A DNA stretch of 64,000 bases from Helicobacter valdiviensis. Lineage in GTDB: Bacteria > Campylobacterota > Campylobacteria > Campylobacterales > Helicobacteraceae. The notes beneath the pieces are model-generated. The model saw nothing but the letters and a program-made list of their open reading frames with translations, was not told the DNA's origin and searched no databases. The position numbers and the translations under genes were made by a program. Numbering within the stretch: position 1 is the first letter of the stretch; the number at the start of each line of letters is the position of its first letter. Location of the stretch: contig NZ_NBIU01000002.1 in the NCBI RefSeq assembly GCF_003245365.1, positions 1-64,000 on the forward strand, in the 5' to 3' direction. This document shows, piece by piece, positions 10,309 through 19,333 of this stretch.

Positions 10309-11594
10309 TGAAAAAATTTCTTTTAATGTTTTTATGTTTTGGAGGAATGTTAATGGCGACACAATTAAAGCATATACAAATAAATGGAGTAAATATCCCC
10401 GTAATTTATGAAAAACAAAGTAATCTGCCTTTATTTCATTTGCAGATTATTTTTAAAGGAGCAGGTGGAGTAAGCAATGCAAAAAGCTATGGATTATCCG
10501 ATGTTACTAGCTCACTTTTAAATGAGGGCACTAAAAAGTTAGGCGTTACAAAGTTTGCTAATCAATTAGAGCAAAAAGCACTCAATCTAAGTGTAGAAAG
10601 TGGATTTGAAACCATGAGTTTTATTTTAAGTGGAATGTCTTATGAATATAAAAGTGGTATGCTTTATTTAAAAGAGCTTATGCAAGATCCTAATTTTACA
10701 CAAAATGCACTTTCTAAAGTTAAGGAGAATTCTTTAATTTCTATTTTGGAGAAAGAAAACGATTTTGATTATCAAGCAAGCCGAGCTTTAAGCACAATGC
10801 TTTTTAAAGGTTCTGCTTTAGAATTTCCTATGAGTGGGACAAAGGAGAGTATCCAAAAGATTTCTTTAGAAGAGGTGCAAAAATTTTATAAAAACCATAT
10901 CCAACTAAAATCAGCTATTATTGTAGCAGGGGGTGATTTAGAGTTTGAAGAGCTAGAAAAATCTATTAAAGAGGTTCTTGGTGAGATTTCTAGCGGTAAG
11001 GAAGTGGAGATTGCACCTATTAGGGTGAGTGAGGATAAAGGGCAAAAAAGACAGTTAAAAGAAACAAAGCAAGCTTATATCTATTTTGGAGCACCTTTTT
11101 ATGTAAAAGATTTACAAAAGGAAAGTGCTAAAGCTAAAGTAGCTTCTTTTGTGCTTGGTGGAGGTGGCTTTGGCAGTCGCATTATGGAAGAGATTCGCGT
11201 AAAAAGAGGCTTAGCATATTCTGCTAATATGCGTTTAATTCCTGGAAAAACTCTTTCTTATGCAATGGGTTATTTACAAACAAGCCTTAAAAATGAAAAA
11301 GAAGCACAAAAAATTGTTCAAGAAGTTGTGAATGAGTTTTTACAAAATGGTATCACACAAAAAGAACTAGATGAAGCTAAAGCTTATCTTTTAGGAAGCG
11401 AACCTTTAAGAAATGAAACCCTCTCACAAAGATTGAATGCAAGTTTTAACAATTATTATAAAAATCTTCCTTTGGAGTTTGATTCTAAAGTTTTAGAAGA
11501 GATTAAGGCACTAAGCCTAGAGGAAGTGAATAATTACATTAAAGAACACAAAGAAATTGGAAATTTAACCTTTTCTATTATAAGTGCAGATTGA
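10308..11594 (+). CDS. M16 family peptidase-like protein, apparently non-catalytic
   Basis: A 428-residue periplasmic-type M16 (insulinase/PqqL-like) protein with a short signal peptide (about 1-18). The zinc-binding HXXEH expected in the first domain is missing; the matching stretch reads KSYGLSDVTSSLLNEGT. The second-domain features are kept: FGSRIMEEIRVKRGLAYS, the R/Y pair of M16B proteins. It therefore resembles the inactive partner of a heterodimeric M16B protease. The start overlaps the mqnC stop by one base (TAATG), so it is translationally coupled. The same gene order occurs in H. pylori. Confidence 0.88.
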   Translation: MKKFLLMFLCFGGMLMATQLKHIQINGVNIPVIYEKQSNLPLFHLQIIFKGAGGVSNAKSYGLSDVTSSLLNEGTKKLGVTKFANQLEQKALNLSVESGFETMSFILSGMSYEYKSGMLYLKELMQDPNFTQNALSKVKENSLISILEKENDFDYQASRALSTMLFKGSALEFPMSGTKESIQKISLEEVQKFYKNHIQLKSAIIVAGGDLEFEELEKSIKEVLGEISSGKEVEIAPIRVSEDKGQKRQLKETKQAYIYFGAPFYVKDLQKESAKAKVASFVLGGGGFGSRIMEEIRVKRGLAYSANMRLIPGKTLSYAMGYLQTSLKNEKEAQKIVQEVVNEFLQNGITQKELDEAKAYLLGSEPLRNETLSQRLNASFNNYYKNLPLEFDSKVLEEIKALSLEEVNNYIKEHKEIGNLTFSIISAD

Positions 11595-13398
11595 TTTGAA
11601 ATTGCAAGAACAATTACAAAAAATAGACTGCAAGAGTCTTTTTGAATTTGTGCTTGCCTATACCCCAAAAGATTATACTAATAGTATTTTAAGTGATGAA
11701 TTGGTGCCTAATACTCAAGTGGTTGTAGAGGTGGAGGTGCTAAGATTTAATTCTTTTAGGGTTGCAAAAGTTTTGGTGGATTTACCTTTTTTTAATCAAG
11801 AAGCAGAGCTTGTAATTTTTAATGCCAAACCCTACCATAAGGCTATTTTTAAAGAGGGTGAGAGATTAATTATAAGCGGAAAATTACAAAAAAATGCTGG
11901 ATTTTTGAGTATTTTGCAACCCAAAGTATTAAAAGAAAGTGGAAGTATTGTGCCAAATTTTAACACCAAGGGTGCAAAAACTTTGATGTTAAGAAATATG
12001 GTGTCTAATTTTACTTTAGAGGATTTCTTGGAGGCTTATCCAGAAATTAAGAGGGTTTTTTTAGAAGGGATTTTAGAAATTTTTTGTCCTACTTTAGAGT
12101 TTTATAAACGCTATTTGCAAAGTGGAGGTTTTCCTAAAAAGAATTTAGAAGCCTTAAAGTTTGTGGAAGTGTATGAATATATGCGAAAGCTCCGCATTAA
12201 AAAAAGAGAGTTTCAAAGTATTAGTGCTTTAAAGGGTGAAATAGATTCTTGGATAGATTCTCTACCCTTTACACTCACTAAAGGACAGCAAGAAGCAATT
12301 TATGATATTCAAAAATCTCTAAATAGCAATAAGGCTGCTAGGCGTGTAATTGTAGGTGATGTAGGTTGTGGGAAAACTATGGTGATTTTTGCCTCTGTGA
12401 TGATGGCATACCCTAAAAAAAGTGTGCTTATGGCACCTACTTCTATTTTAGCTAAACAAATCTATGAAGAAAGTAAGAAATTTTTACCTTCTAAACTTAG
12501 GGTTGCACTTTTTATGCAAAATGCTAAAGTAGGGGATTTGGAACATAGCGATTTTATCATAGGCACTCATGCACTTTTATATGAAGAAAGTCTTAAAGAT
12601 TGTGAGCTTGTGATGATTGATGAGCAACACCGCTTTGGAACAGCACAAAGAAATAGCTTAGAGAGAATGTTTGAAAAAGAAAGTAAAAGACCACATATTT
12701 TGCAATTTTCTGCAACACCCATTCCTAGAACTTTTGCAATGATTGAATCTAATTTTTTGGATTTTAGCTTTATTTTAGATTTGCCTTTTAAAAAGAATAT
12801 AAAATCAAGCGTAATCCATAAAAGCGATTTTAAAGCACTTTTATCCCATATTCAAAGAGAAATTTCCCTAGAGCATCAAATTATTATCGTATATCCCTTG
12901 GTAGAAGAAAGTGAGAATTTAAACTATGTATCGCTAAAAGAGGGGGAGGAGTTTTGGAAGAAGCATTTTAGCGGAGTTTATGTTACACATGGAAAAGATA
13001 AGCAAAAAGAAAGCATTTTAGAAGAATTTAGGGATAAGGGAAATATTTTACTTGCTACAACTGTGATTGAGGTTGGGATTTCTCTACCTAGACTTTCTAC
13101 TATTGTGATTGTAGGGGCTGAACGGCTAGGGCTTGCTACATTGCACCAATTAAGAGGTAGGGTTAGTCGTAATGGTTTAGAGGGATATTGTTTTTTATAC
13201 ACAAACACTCAAAACAATGAGCGTTTAAATCGCTTTGTGGAAGTGCAAAATGGATTTGAGATTGCAAAAATGGATTTGGAATTTAGAAGTGGTGGGGATC
13301 TCTTAAGCGGAGAGCAACAAAGTGGAAAGCAATTTAAATGGGTTAGTTTGGCAAAAGATGAGGAGATTATTAAAGAAGCTAAAATGGCTCTAGGGTGA
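11584..13398 (+). CDS. recG: ATP-dependent DNA helicase RecG
   Basis: A 604-residue superfamily 2 helicase that remodels stalled replication forks and Holliday junctions. It has an OB-fold wedge domain in the N-terminal part, Walker A GDVGCGKT near residues 258-265, a DEQH box near 346 (MIDEQHRFG), SATPIPRT, and the C-terminal helicase motifs VIEVGIS and QLRGRVSRN. It is somewhat shorter than E. coli RecG (693), as in other epsilonproteobacteria. The proposed GTG start overlaps the end of the M16 gene by 11 bases. There is no clear ribosome site, so a nearby TTG is possible. Confidence 0.94.
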   Translation: MQIDLKLQEQLQKIDCKSLFEFVLAYTPKDYTNSILSDELVPNTQVVVEVEVLRFNSFRVAKVLVDLPFFNQEAELVIFNAKPYHKAIFKEGERLIISGKLQKNAGFLSILQPKVLKESGSIVPNFNTKGAKTLMLRNMVSNFTLEDFLEAYPEIKRVFLEGILEIFCPTLEFYKRYLQSGGFPKKNLEALKFVEVYEYMRKLRIKKREFQSISALKGEIDSWIDSLPFTLTKGQQEAIYDIQKSLNSNKAARRVIVGDVGCGKTMVIFASVMMAYPKKSVLMAPTSILAKQIYEESKKFLPSKLRVALFMQNAKVGDLEHSDFIIGTHALLYEESLKDCELVMIDEQHRFGTAQRNSLERMFEKESKRPHILQFSATPIPRTFAMIESNFLDFSFILDLPFKKNIKSSVIHKSDFKALLSHIQREISLEHQIIIVYPLVEESENLNYVSLKEGEEFWKKHFSGVYVTHGKDKQKESILEEFRDKGNILLATTVIEVGISLPRLSTIVIVGAERLGLATLHQLRGRVSRNGLEGYCFLYTNTQNNERLNRFVEVQNGFEIAKMDLEFRSGGDLLSGEQQSGKQFKWVSLAKDEEIIKEAKMALG

Positions 13399-13529
13399 TA
13401 AAATATCTAATAAATAGCTAAAAACTATATTATAAGATTTTATCGCAAGTTTATATTAATTGTGTAAATCAATCTAATTATCGCTCAAAATTAGAAAGTA
13501 GCCAAAACCAAAAATAGACAATCTAAAAA

Positions 13530-14120
13530 TTAGGCAAGGAAGTAGCTAAGAGAGCTTTTGCCAAATTTTTTGGTTTTAAAATGTGTAAAAGAACCTATTT
13601 CTTTGGGTAAATTTAAACTAGAGATATGCTCTAGTATGATGATTTTAAAGATTTTAGTATCAAGATTTTTAATGACATCAAAGCATTTTTCATAAATATC
13701 TTGCATATTTTGGCGAATATCAAAGGGGGGATCAAAATATCCTATTGTATCTCCTTGAAGTTCTTTGAGTGCATTTGAATAAAAAGAAAAAGTATCCCCA
13801 AAAACGATTTTATATTCATTTTTTTGGCATAAGCTTTCTAAATTTTCTTCTAAAATCTTGCAAGATTCTTTATGTTTTTCAAAAAATATGCAATATTTTG
13901 CACCCCTGCTAAGTGCTTCTATACCAATGCTTCCACTTCCTGCAAAAAATTCTACAAAATTTATATCTACTATTTCGCTAGCTAGAGTGTTAAAAAGAGA
14001 TTCTTTTAAAATGGATTTGCTAGATCTTGTTATGTTAATGGGAGCCATTTTAAGGCTTCTTCCTTTAAATTTACCAGAAATAATTTTTAAACTAGGCTTT
14101 TTATCCATTTTAATATCCAT
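13530..14120 (-). CDS. rsmD: 16S rRNA (guanine(966)-N2)-methyltransferase
   Basis: A 196-residue SAM-dependent methyltransferase of the RsmD family, which modifies G966 of 16S rRNA. It begins with the family-typical ISGKFKGRSLK. The SAM motif FFAGSGSIGIEALSRGA lies near residues 58-74 and the catalytic DPPF near 129. Two ATGs are possible, at 14120 and four codons later at 14108. Neither has a strong ribosome site, and the first overlaps the upstream gene by 11 bases. It is the last gene of a leftward cluster. Confidence 0.9.
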   Translation of the reverse strand: MDIKMDKKPSLKIISGKFKGRSLKMAPINITRSSKSILKESLFNTLASEIVDINFVEFFAGSGSIGIEALSRGAKYCIFFEKHKESCKILEENLESLCQKNEYKIVFGDTFSFYSNALKELQGDTIGYFDPPFDIRQNMQDIYEKCFDVIKNLDTKIFKIIILEHISSLNLPKEIGSFTHFKTKKFGKSSLSYFLA

Positions 14121-14580
14121 ATTTTAAAAGAATTTCTTTAAGCTCACAAGAGAAACGAGCAAAAAGTCTATCAATTTCTTGTTCTAAATCTTGATTAAGC
14201 AAGGGTTTTGCAGAGCTTTGTGTGGTTTGCGGAGGGAAATTGGGTAAATCTAGGGTTGCACTATTTAAGTTGGTTTCTCTAATTTTATTTTGCTCTTTAT
14301 TTTCTTCTTGTGTTTGTATGGTTTGTGTAGAATTTAGGGTTTGCCCTTCAAGATTAGCTAAATAAAAGGCTTGTAGTTTTTGCAAAAGCAATTCTTTAGT
14401 AAAAGGCTTCTTTAAATGTGCTTCTTCATAATCTCCTATAAGAAAAATAGGCTTATTAGCTTCCATTGGTTTAGTTGTTACGATAAAATCACAGAGTTTA
14501 TAGCTTGTAAGATAGTCTTTAAGGTAGATTTCTAAACTTCTATTTAAAAGTTGTGAGTCGCTAATTAGTGCAATTTTCAT
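14110..14580 (-). CDS. Degenerate receiver-domain protein
   Basis: A 156-residue protein whose first 90 residues look like a shortened response-regulator receiver domain. It begins KIALISDSQLLNRSLEIYL and ends with LKKPFTKELLLQKL, the conserved lysine-proline and last helix. The central part with the phospho-accepting aspartate seems shortened, so phosphorylation is doubtful. A low-complexity Gln/Asn/Thr linker (about 95-130) leads to a C-terminal helix rich in acidic residues. No DNA-binding output domain is present. It may be a protein-interaction adaptor; no function is known to me. It lies between hisJ-like and rsmD genes and overlaps rsmD. Confidence 0.6.
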   Translation of the reverse strand: MKIALISDSQLLNRSLEIYLKDYLTSYKLCDFIVTTKPMEANKPIFLIGDYEEAHLKKPFTKELLLQKLQAFYLANLEGQTLNSTQTIQTQEENKEQNKIRETNLNSATLDLPNFPPQTTQSSAKPLLNQDLEQEIDRLFARFSCELKEILLKYGY

Positions 14581-14589
14581 ATTTTCTCC

Positions 14590-15369
14590 TTAGAAGCTAA
14601 CAAGTTCTCTATCGCGTTTTGTAAAGGTAGCGCATTTACTAAAACCGATGCTTTTAGCTAATTCTTCTAATTCTTGTCTTTTAAAGCCGATATGGCTTAT
14701 AGAATGTGCATCGCTACTAAAAGTTATGGGTATATCAAGTTCATAGCACATTTGCAAGATTTCAAGGCTAGGGTATTGTTCTTTTACTTCTTTTCTAAAT
14801 CCTGAAGCATTGATTTCTACTACCATATTTGCTTTTTTGATTTCTTTGAGAGTTTTTTCGCATAAGCTTCTTAAGTCTTTTGTGGGACGATGGTTGAAAA
14901 CTTTTAATAAATCCATATGAGCCACAATATCAAAAAGTCCGCTTTTAGCAAGTGCGATTGTGGCTTCAAAATACTGTTCCCAACATACATTAATATCGCG
15001 TTTTGCATATTCTTTGATAAATTCTGGATTATCAAATCCCCAATTATCTAAAAAATGCACAGCACCGATTGTATAGTCTAAATCCAAATCAAAAAGACTT
15101 TTATCAAGGTATTTTGGAAGATAGTCAATTTCTAATGCAGCTTTAAGAGTGATTTTGTCTTTATATTTTTCTTGCAGTCTTTTTATTTCTTGCAAATATC
15201 CATCAATTTGGTTTTTTTGCATACGGTATTCTTTATCAAATTCCATAGGATTGTGGCAGGAGAAACCAAAAACATCTATATTTTTTTCAATGGCTTTTAG
15301 CACATATTCTTCCATTGTCCCTTCTGCGTGGTTACAAAGTGAAGTGTGGTTGTGTAAATCTACTCTCAT
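14590..15369 (-). CDS. PHP-domain phosphatase, histidinol-phosphatase (HisK/HisJ) type
   Basis: A 259-residue PHP metallophosphoesterase. The N-terminal HNH metal motif is at residues 6-8 (VDLHNHTSLCNHAEGT). Later metal ligands are in GFSCHNP, ALEIDYL, GAVHFLD, VAHMDLLK and FSSDAHS. The family includes histidinol-phosphate phosphatases, the eighth step of histidine synthesis. No other his gene is in the window, so the substrate stays open. A GGAGAG site precedes the start. It is ten bases from the hotdog gene and co-directional, so they are probably one transcript. Confidence 0.75.
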   Translation of the reverse strand: MRVDLHNHTSLCNHAEGTMEEYVLKAIEKNIDVFGFSCHNPMEFDKEYRMQKNQIDGYLQEIKRLQEKYKDKITLKAALEIDYLPKYLDKSLFDLDLDYTIGAVHFLDNWGFDNPEFIKEYAKRDINVCWEQYFEATIALAKSGLFDIVAHMDLLKVFNHRPTKDLRSLCEKTLKEIKKANMVVEINASGFRKEVKEQYPSLEILQMCYELDIPITFSSDAHSISHIGFKRQELEELAKSIGFSKCATFTKRDRELVSF

Positions 15370-15379
15370 TCTCTCTCCA

Positions 15380-15853
15380 TTAGTTCATTTGTTTTTCCAT
15401 TTCTTTAACGATATGTAGATTTAAAACAGGCTTATCAAACACTGCTACATAAAAAATCGCATCAAAAATTTTAATATCCAAAACAAAACCTTCCACTTTG
15501 ACTTCACGCTTTTTGGTGTCTTCTTGTAAAGTTTGAGCTCTAAACTCTACTTCATTGCCTAACTCAATGGGGGCTAAGAATTTTACTTCTGCACCAATAA
15601 TAATTGCATGGGGGTGATTAACAGCCAAAAGTGCAGAATAAGCTGCACTAGAAAAGAGGTTTCCTGAATGAATAAGCCCATTTTTATCTGTAATCATTTT
15701 AGAGTTTGTGGATAATAGCACATTGCTTTTGCCATATTTTAATTCTTGAATGCTTCCATTATGCGGATCAATGCTTTTGCAGACTTTTTGGGTAATGTCT
15801 TCATTATCTATTTTGGTTAAAAATTCTTCTTCGCTTTCAAATTCTTCTTCCAT
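15380..15853 (-). CDS. Hotdog-fold protein, possible thioesterase
   Basis: A 157-residue protein with a single hotdog domain. The helix LIHSGNLFSSAAYSALLAVN followed by AIIIGAEVKFLAPIELGNEVEF is typical of the acyl-CoA thioesterase/FapR superfamily, where the His and following small residues line the acyl pocket. The first 25 residues are acidic. A similar protein is present in H. pylori and related species. The substrate is unknown; an acyl-CoA or acyl-ACP thioester is a family-level inference. First gene of the leftward cluster that continues into the PHP phosphatase. Confidence 0.65.
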   Translation of the reverse strand: MEEEFESEEEFLTKIDNEDITQKVCKSIDPHNGSIQELKYGKSNVLLSTNSKMITDKNGLIHSGNLFSSAAYSALLAVNHPHAIIIGAEVKFLAPIELGNEVEFRAQTLQEDTKKREVKVEGFVLDIKIFDAIFYVAVFDKPVLNLHIVKEMEKQMN

Positions 15854-15882
15854 ATTTAGCCTAGTCTTGAAATTTTAGCAAA

Positions 15883-15888
15883 ATTATA
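15883..15888 (-). promoter_or_regulatory. Candidate -10 element for the hotdog gene
   Basis: TATAAT on the minus strand, about 30 bases before the ATG at 15853, within the divergent region shared with pglA. Confidence 0.5.
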
Positions 15889-15946
15889 ACACATTAAAAT
15901 TTTGCTTCTATTTAAGAGCTTAACAGAATTTTTTATTCTTTTTAAG

Positions 15947-15952
15947 TATAAT
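15947..15952 (+). promoter_or_regulatory. Candidate -10 element for pglA-pglC
   Basis: TATAAT in the context AAGTATAAT, about 34 bases before the pglA start codon, in the divergent AT-rich region. Confidence 0.55.
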
Positions 15953-15985
15953 GTGCTAAATAAATAAACATTATAGGAAGAGCAT

Positions 15986-17137
15986 TTGAAAATTATATTT
16001 TTGTCCCATACAGATATGAATCTTTATCGTTTTAGACTTCCGGTTATGGAAGCTTTAGTGCAAGAGGGGCATGAAGTAGTGGCTATGGTGCCAAGAGGAG
16101 AATTTTTTGAGCGTTTTTTAGAGCATAAAATCACTCCTTTAGAATATGAAATTAATAGAGGGAGTTTAAATCCTTTTAGAGAGCTTAAAACGCTTTTAAA
16201 TATTGCAAAAATTTTAAAAAAAGAAAAGCCAGATATTTTACATACCTTTATGTTAAAACCAAATATTTATGGCTCTATTGCTTCTAAAATTGCAAAAGTA
16301 GAAAATGTGATTAATAGTGTTACAGGACTTGGAAGTTTTTATATTAAAGAGGGCTTTAAAACAAAGCTTTTTGCGGCATTTTTAGAGTTTTTGAATAAAA
16401 TTGCCTTTTGTAAGGCTAAAAAAATACTTTTTCAAAATGAAGATGATTTAAATCTTTATGTAAATAAAGGATTGTTGCCTAAAAATAAAGCGGTTTTGAT
16501 AAGAGGTTCAGGTATTAATACGCAAATTTTTAATCCCTTAAATCATCAAGAAAAAGAAGAGTTTAGAAAAAAAATGGGTATAAAAGAGGAACAATTCGTC
16601 GTTCTTATGGTGGCTAGAGCTATCATTCATAAGGGAGTGGAGGAGTATTATAAGGCGGCTTTAGAGGTTTGTGAAATTTTAAAAGAAAAGGTGGTTTTTT
16701 TATTTGTGGGAGGGATTGATAAGGGTAACATTGCTCCTATTAGTGAAGATTTTTTAAAAGAAAACAAACAAGTAAAATGGTTAGGAGAGAGAGGGGACAT
16801 TAGAGAGCTTATGGGGATTTGTGATGTATTTGTATTGCCTAGTTATCGTGAGGGAATACCACGCACACTTTTAGAGGCTTGTAGTATGCAAAAGGCGATT
16901 GTTACAACAAATGCTATAGGTTGTAAAGAAGTAGTAAGCGAGGGAGAAAATGGCTTTTTAGTGCCTATAAAGGATAATAAAATCTTGGCACAAAGAATTT
17001 TAGAGCTTTTAAATAATGAGGCTTTAAGAGAGCGTTTTGCAAAAAGAAGTAGAGAGAGAGTGTGTGAGGAATTTAGCGTAGATTTTGTTGTAAGAGAATA
17101 TTTAAAAATGTATCAAGAGGTGATGAATAATGTATAA
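15986..17137 (+). CDS. pglA: Glycosyltransferase, PglA-like (N-linked glycan assembly)
   Basis: A 383-residue GT4/GT1-type glycosyltransferase. It resembles Campylobacter PglA along its length: opening [16 protein letters not shown], central [12 protein letters not shown], and the nucleotide-sugar site [16 protein letters not shown]. In C. jejuni PglA adds GalNAc to the undecaprenyl-linked bacillosamine made by PglC. The start is a TTG at 15986, preceded at good distance by AGGAAG. It overlaps pglC by eight bases, the same pairing as in Campylobacter, which supports the name. The sugar specificity here is inferred, not shown. Confidence 0.75.
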   Translation: MKIIFLSHTDMNLYRFRLPVMEALVQEGHEVVAMVPRGEFFERFLEHKITPLEYEINRGSLNPFRELKTLLNIAKILKKEKPDILHTFMLKPNIYGSIASKIAKVENVINSVTGLGSFYIKEGFKTKLFAAFLEFLNKIAFCKAKKILFQNEDDLNLYVNKGLLPKNKAVLIRGSGINTQIFNPLNHQEKEEFRKKMGIKEEQFVVLMVARAIIHKGVEEYYKAALEVCEILKEKVVFLFVGGIDKGNIAPISEDFLKENKQVKWLGERGDIRELMGICDVFVLPSYREGIPRTLLEACSMQKAIVTTNAIGCKEVVSEGENGFLVPIKDNKILAQRILELLNNEALRERFAKRSRERVCEEFSVDFVVREYLKMYQEVMNNV

Positions 17138-17741
17138 AAACTTTTTTAAACCACTTATGGATAGGGCTTTTGCACTTTTTTTAATTCTTATGTTTTCTCC
17201 CATTATTTTAATAGTTGCTTTGATGATTAGGGTTAAACTTGGTTCTCCCATAGTCTTTACACAAGAGCGTCCTGGACTGAATGGAAAAATTTTCAAGATT
17301 TATAAATTCCGCACGATGAGTGATGAGCGAGATGAAAAAGGGGAGTTAATGCCAGATGAGGTGCGTTTGAAGGGGTTTGGTAAAATGGTGCGGAAAACTA
17401 GCCTTGATGAACTACCACAGCTTTTTAATGTTTTAAAAGGAGAAATGAGCTTTGTAGGACCTAGACCGCTTTTAGTAGAGTATTTGCCACTTTATACAAA
17501 GGAGCAAAATAGACGCCATGAGGTGCGTCCGGGGATTACTGGGTGGGCACAGGTAAATGGTAGAAATACAATCTCTTGGGAAGAGAAGTTTAAATTAGAT
17601 GTGTATTATGTAGATCATCTTAGTTTTATGCTAGATTTTAAAATACTTTGTTTGACAGTTGAAAAAGTAATCAATAGAAAGGATATTAATTCTAAAACAA
17701 GTGTAACTATGGAGAAATTTCAAGGCACAAAAGAAACTTAA
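17130..17741 (+). CDS. pglC: Undecaprenyl-phosphate sugar-1-phosphate transferase PglC
   Basis: A 203-residue monotopic phosphoglycosyl transferase. It puts the first sugar phosphate (diNAc-bacillosamine in Campylobacter) on undecaprenyl phosphate at the inner membrane. It has an N-terminal re-entrant membrane helix (about 12-35), the [31 protein letters not shown] block, the catalytic Asp-Glu in [23 protein letters not shown], and [12 protein letters not shown]. The length and sequence are very close to C. jejuni PglC (about 200 residues). It overlaps the end of ctb on the other strand by four bases. No pglB oligosaccharyltransferase is in this window. Confidence 0.85.
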   Translation: MYKNFFKPLMDRAFALFLILMFSPIILIVALMIRVKLGSPIVFTQERPGLNGKIFKIYKFRTMSDERDEKGELMPDEVRLKGFGKMVRKTSLDELPQLFNVLKGEMSFVGPRPLLVEYLPLYTKEQNRRHEVRPGITGWAQVNGRNTISWEEKFKLDVYYVDHLSFMLDFKILCLTVEKVINRKDINSKTSVTMEKFQGTKET

Positions 17742-18115
17742 TGTGCCTCATAAAGCATATATTGGAAGCGGTTAGCTATAATTTGTGCTCTTTGTAAGAT
17801 TTGTGAGGCAATTTCTTTTGTATAGATTGATAGCAAACTTTCTTCAAAAAGTTGAAGCCAAGTTGCAAAAAACTCTCTAGGAAAAGGGGGTAAGTCAAGA
17901 TGTGCTTTTAGAGGTTGTCCGTTATAATCCCCCTCTCCAAGTAACATTCCTTGCCAAAAGTTGCCTATTTTATCCTTATGGGCTTCCCATTCTACATCGC
18001 TTGTGCCTATTTTTTGGTTAAAAATATCTCCAAGTCCGCTTTTATCAAATCTAATTTTTGCATAGAAAATATCCATAAGTTCTTTTAACGATTCTTTAGT
18101 AATTGTGGTATGCAT
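17738..18115 (-). CDS. ctb: Group III truncated haemoglobin Ctb
   Basis: A 125-residue truncated globin very like Campylobacter Ctb: [31 protein letters not shown], followed by the proximal-His segment [11 protein letters not shown] and [15 protein letters not shown]. In Campylobacter Ctb binds oxygen and helps respond to nitric oxide and low oxygen, and is induced by NssR. The ATG at 18115 is used because AAGGA precedes it; an open frame runs 25 codons further upstream but through the promoter. An NssR-type box lies about 50 bases upstream of the start. Confidence 0.92.
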   Translation of the reverse strand: MHTTITKESLKELMDIFYAKIRFDKSGLGDIFNQKIGTSDVEWEAHKDKIGNFWQGMLLGEGDYNGQPLKAHLDLPPFPREFFATWLQLFEESLLSIYTKEIASQILQRAQIIANRFQYMLYEAH

Positions 18116-18165
18116 TTTTATCCTTTTGTTTTTTGTAATCCTATCTAAAATTTGGGAGCAAAAAA

Positions 18166-18179
18166 TTAACTTTTGGTAA
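18166..18179 (-). promoter_or_regulatory. NssR/Crp-Fnr type operator in front of ctb
   Basis: TTAACTTTTGGTAA on the + strand matches the C. jejuni NssR consensus TTAAC-N4-GTTAA at nine of ten positions. On the minus strand a weak -10 (TAGGAT, complement of 18138-18143) lies so that the box centre would be near -41.5, the class II activator position for Crp/Fnr proteins. The consensus comes from the literature; the site assignment is inference. Confidence 0.6.
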
Positions 18180-18252
18180 AAATTTTTCATTTAAGCATTC
18201 TCTAATGGGGGGAGGGTAGAATACTTCCTTATTTAACAAAAAAAGGAGAAAA

Positions 18253-18852
18253 ATGACAGAAAACAAAAAAAAGTTGCTTTTAGACTCTCTTAAAAAATAC
18301 GAGAATTCAAAGGAGTATGAGCATTATAGGGAGCAAGAAAATGTTGTGGTAAATCTTTTTAAAACGCATCCAAAAAATGATGATTTTGAAAAAGTGCTTT
18401 TAAAAGTTTGTGTTTTAAACAGTTTTTATAGCACGAATTTAAAAGGAAAAGTGCTAAGTCAAGTCGCAAAGCACATCGTGAAATTAAACATTGACACAAG
18501 ACTAGAAAAAGGTGATACAAGTGTGGTTGAAGATGTGGCAAATTTCACAGATGATGAAGGTAAAAAAACTTATATATACTCTTTTGCAAGTAAATACTGC
18601 TTTCATCATAACAATGATGCTTTTGTAATCTATGATCAATTTGTCGGGGAAAGTTTGAAATATTTTAACTGTGATGATGAAACGAAAAAAAGAATTTACC
18701 ATTCCAAAATACTTTCAAAAAAGTTTTTGAAAAAGTATGAGAATTTGCTAGAAGCCATTGCGGCGTTTAGGAAATTTTATACTTTAACGCAAAACAATAG
18801 AGATGTAGATCATATGCTTTGGGTGTATGGTAGAGAGAATTTAAATAAATAA
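18253..18852 (+). CDS. Uncharacterised protein with SFASKYCFHHN motif
   Basis: A 199-residue cytosolic protein with no signal peptide or membrane segment, preceded by AAGGAG. I do not recognise a named function. It has features that I recall from a scattered family of unknown proteins: VLNSFYSTNLKGKVL near residue 50, SFASKYCFHHN..AFVIYDQFV near 110, a late AFRKFYTLTQN and a final HMLWVYGR. The arrangement of helices with the Cys-His-His and YD segments recalls helix-hairpin-helix glycosylase-like folds, but this is speculative. It sits between ctb and a secreted small protein and may share a transcript with the latter. Confidence 0.7.
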   Translation: MTENKKKLLLDSLKKYENSKEYEHYREQENVVVNLFKTHPKNDDFEKVLLKVCVLNSFYSTNLKGKVLSQVAKHIVKLNIDTRLEKGDTSVVEDVANFTDDEGKKTYIYSFASKYCFHHNNDAFVIYDQFVGESLKYFNCDDETKKRIYHSKILSKKFLKKYENLLEAIAAFRKFYTLTQNNRDVDHMLWVYGRENLNK

Positions 18853-18901
18853 AAGGAGGGTAAAGGGAAAAATAAAAAATTAAAATTAAAAGGGAAGACT
18901 G

Positions 18902-19234
18902 ATGAAAAATAAAATTAAAAAGGTAATTTGTGTTGCTTCTGTGTTATGTGTTTCAATATTAAGTGCAGAAAGTTGGGATGAATTTATTATTGATAATGCC
19001 CCAAGCAAGAAAAGAGAAGCAAAAACTGCTAATCAAGAAAAGTTAAAAGATGGTGTTCATAGTTTTAAACTCTCAAATCAAACTTATAAATTTGAGGTAA
19101 AAAACGGATTAATTCTTAGAGCTCAATGCCCTAACAATTCAATAATTAAAGTGTCAAGTTCATGGCAAGAATCTTCTGTAACGCAAGCTTTTAAGATTTA
19201 TGTTCAACAAGAATGCATGGTTAGTGGCTGGTAA
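18902..19234 (+). CDS. Small secreted protein, unknown
   Basis: A 110-residue protein with a clear Sec signal peptide (positive start, hydrophobic core, cleavage expected after about residue 24, ILSA-ES). The mature part is short, hydrophilic, with two cysteines (AQCPN and QECMV) that could form a disulfide. It is preceded by AAGGGAAG and followed directly by a strong terminator. No family recognised. Co-directional with the previous gene, 49 bases apart. Confidence 0.65.
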   Translation: MKNKIKKVICVASVLCVSILSAESWDEFIIDNAPSKKREAKTANQEKLKDGVHSFKLSNQTYKFEVKNGLILRAQCPNNSIIKVSSSWQESSVTQAFKIYVQQECMVSGW

Positions 19235-19265
19235 AATTAAGGCAGAAATTCTGCCTTAATTTTTT
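19234..19265 (+). terminator. Rho-independent terminator
   Basis: A perfect 13-bp stem (left arm 19234-19246, right arm 19250-19262), a 3-base loop and a T-rich tail, starting at the stop codon of the secreted protein gene. The AT-rich flanks of the stem make it usable for both strands. Confidence 0.85.
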
Positions 19266-19333
19266 AAGCTCTATTTTTAGATTTAAGATAAAATATTTTT
19301 TATTGCAATATCCTCTTCTATCCCCTTTTGAGG

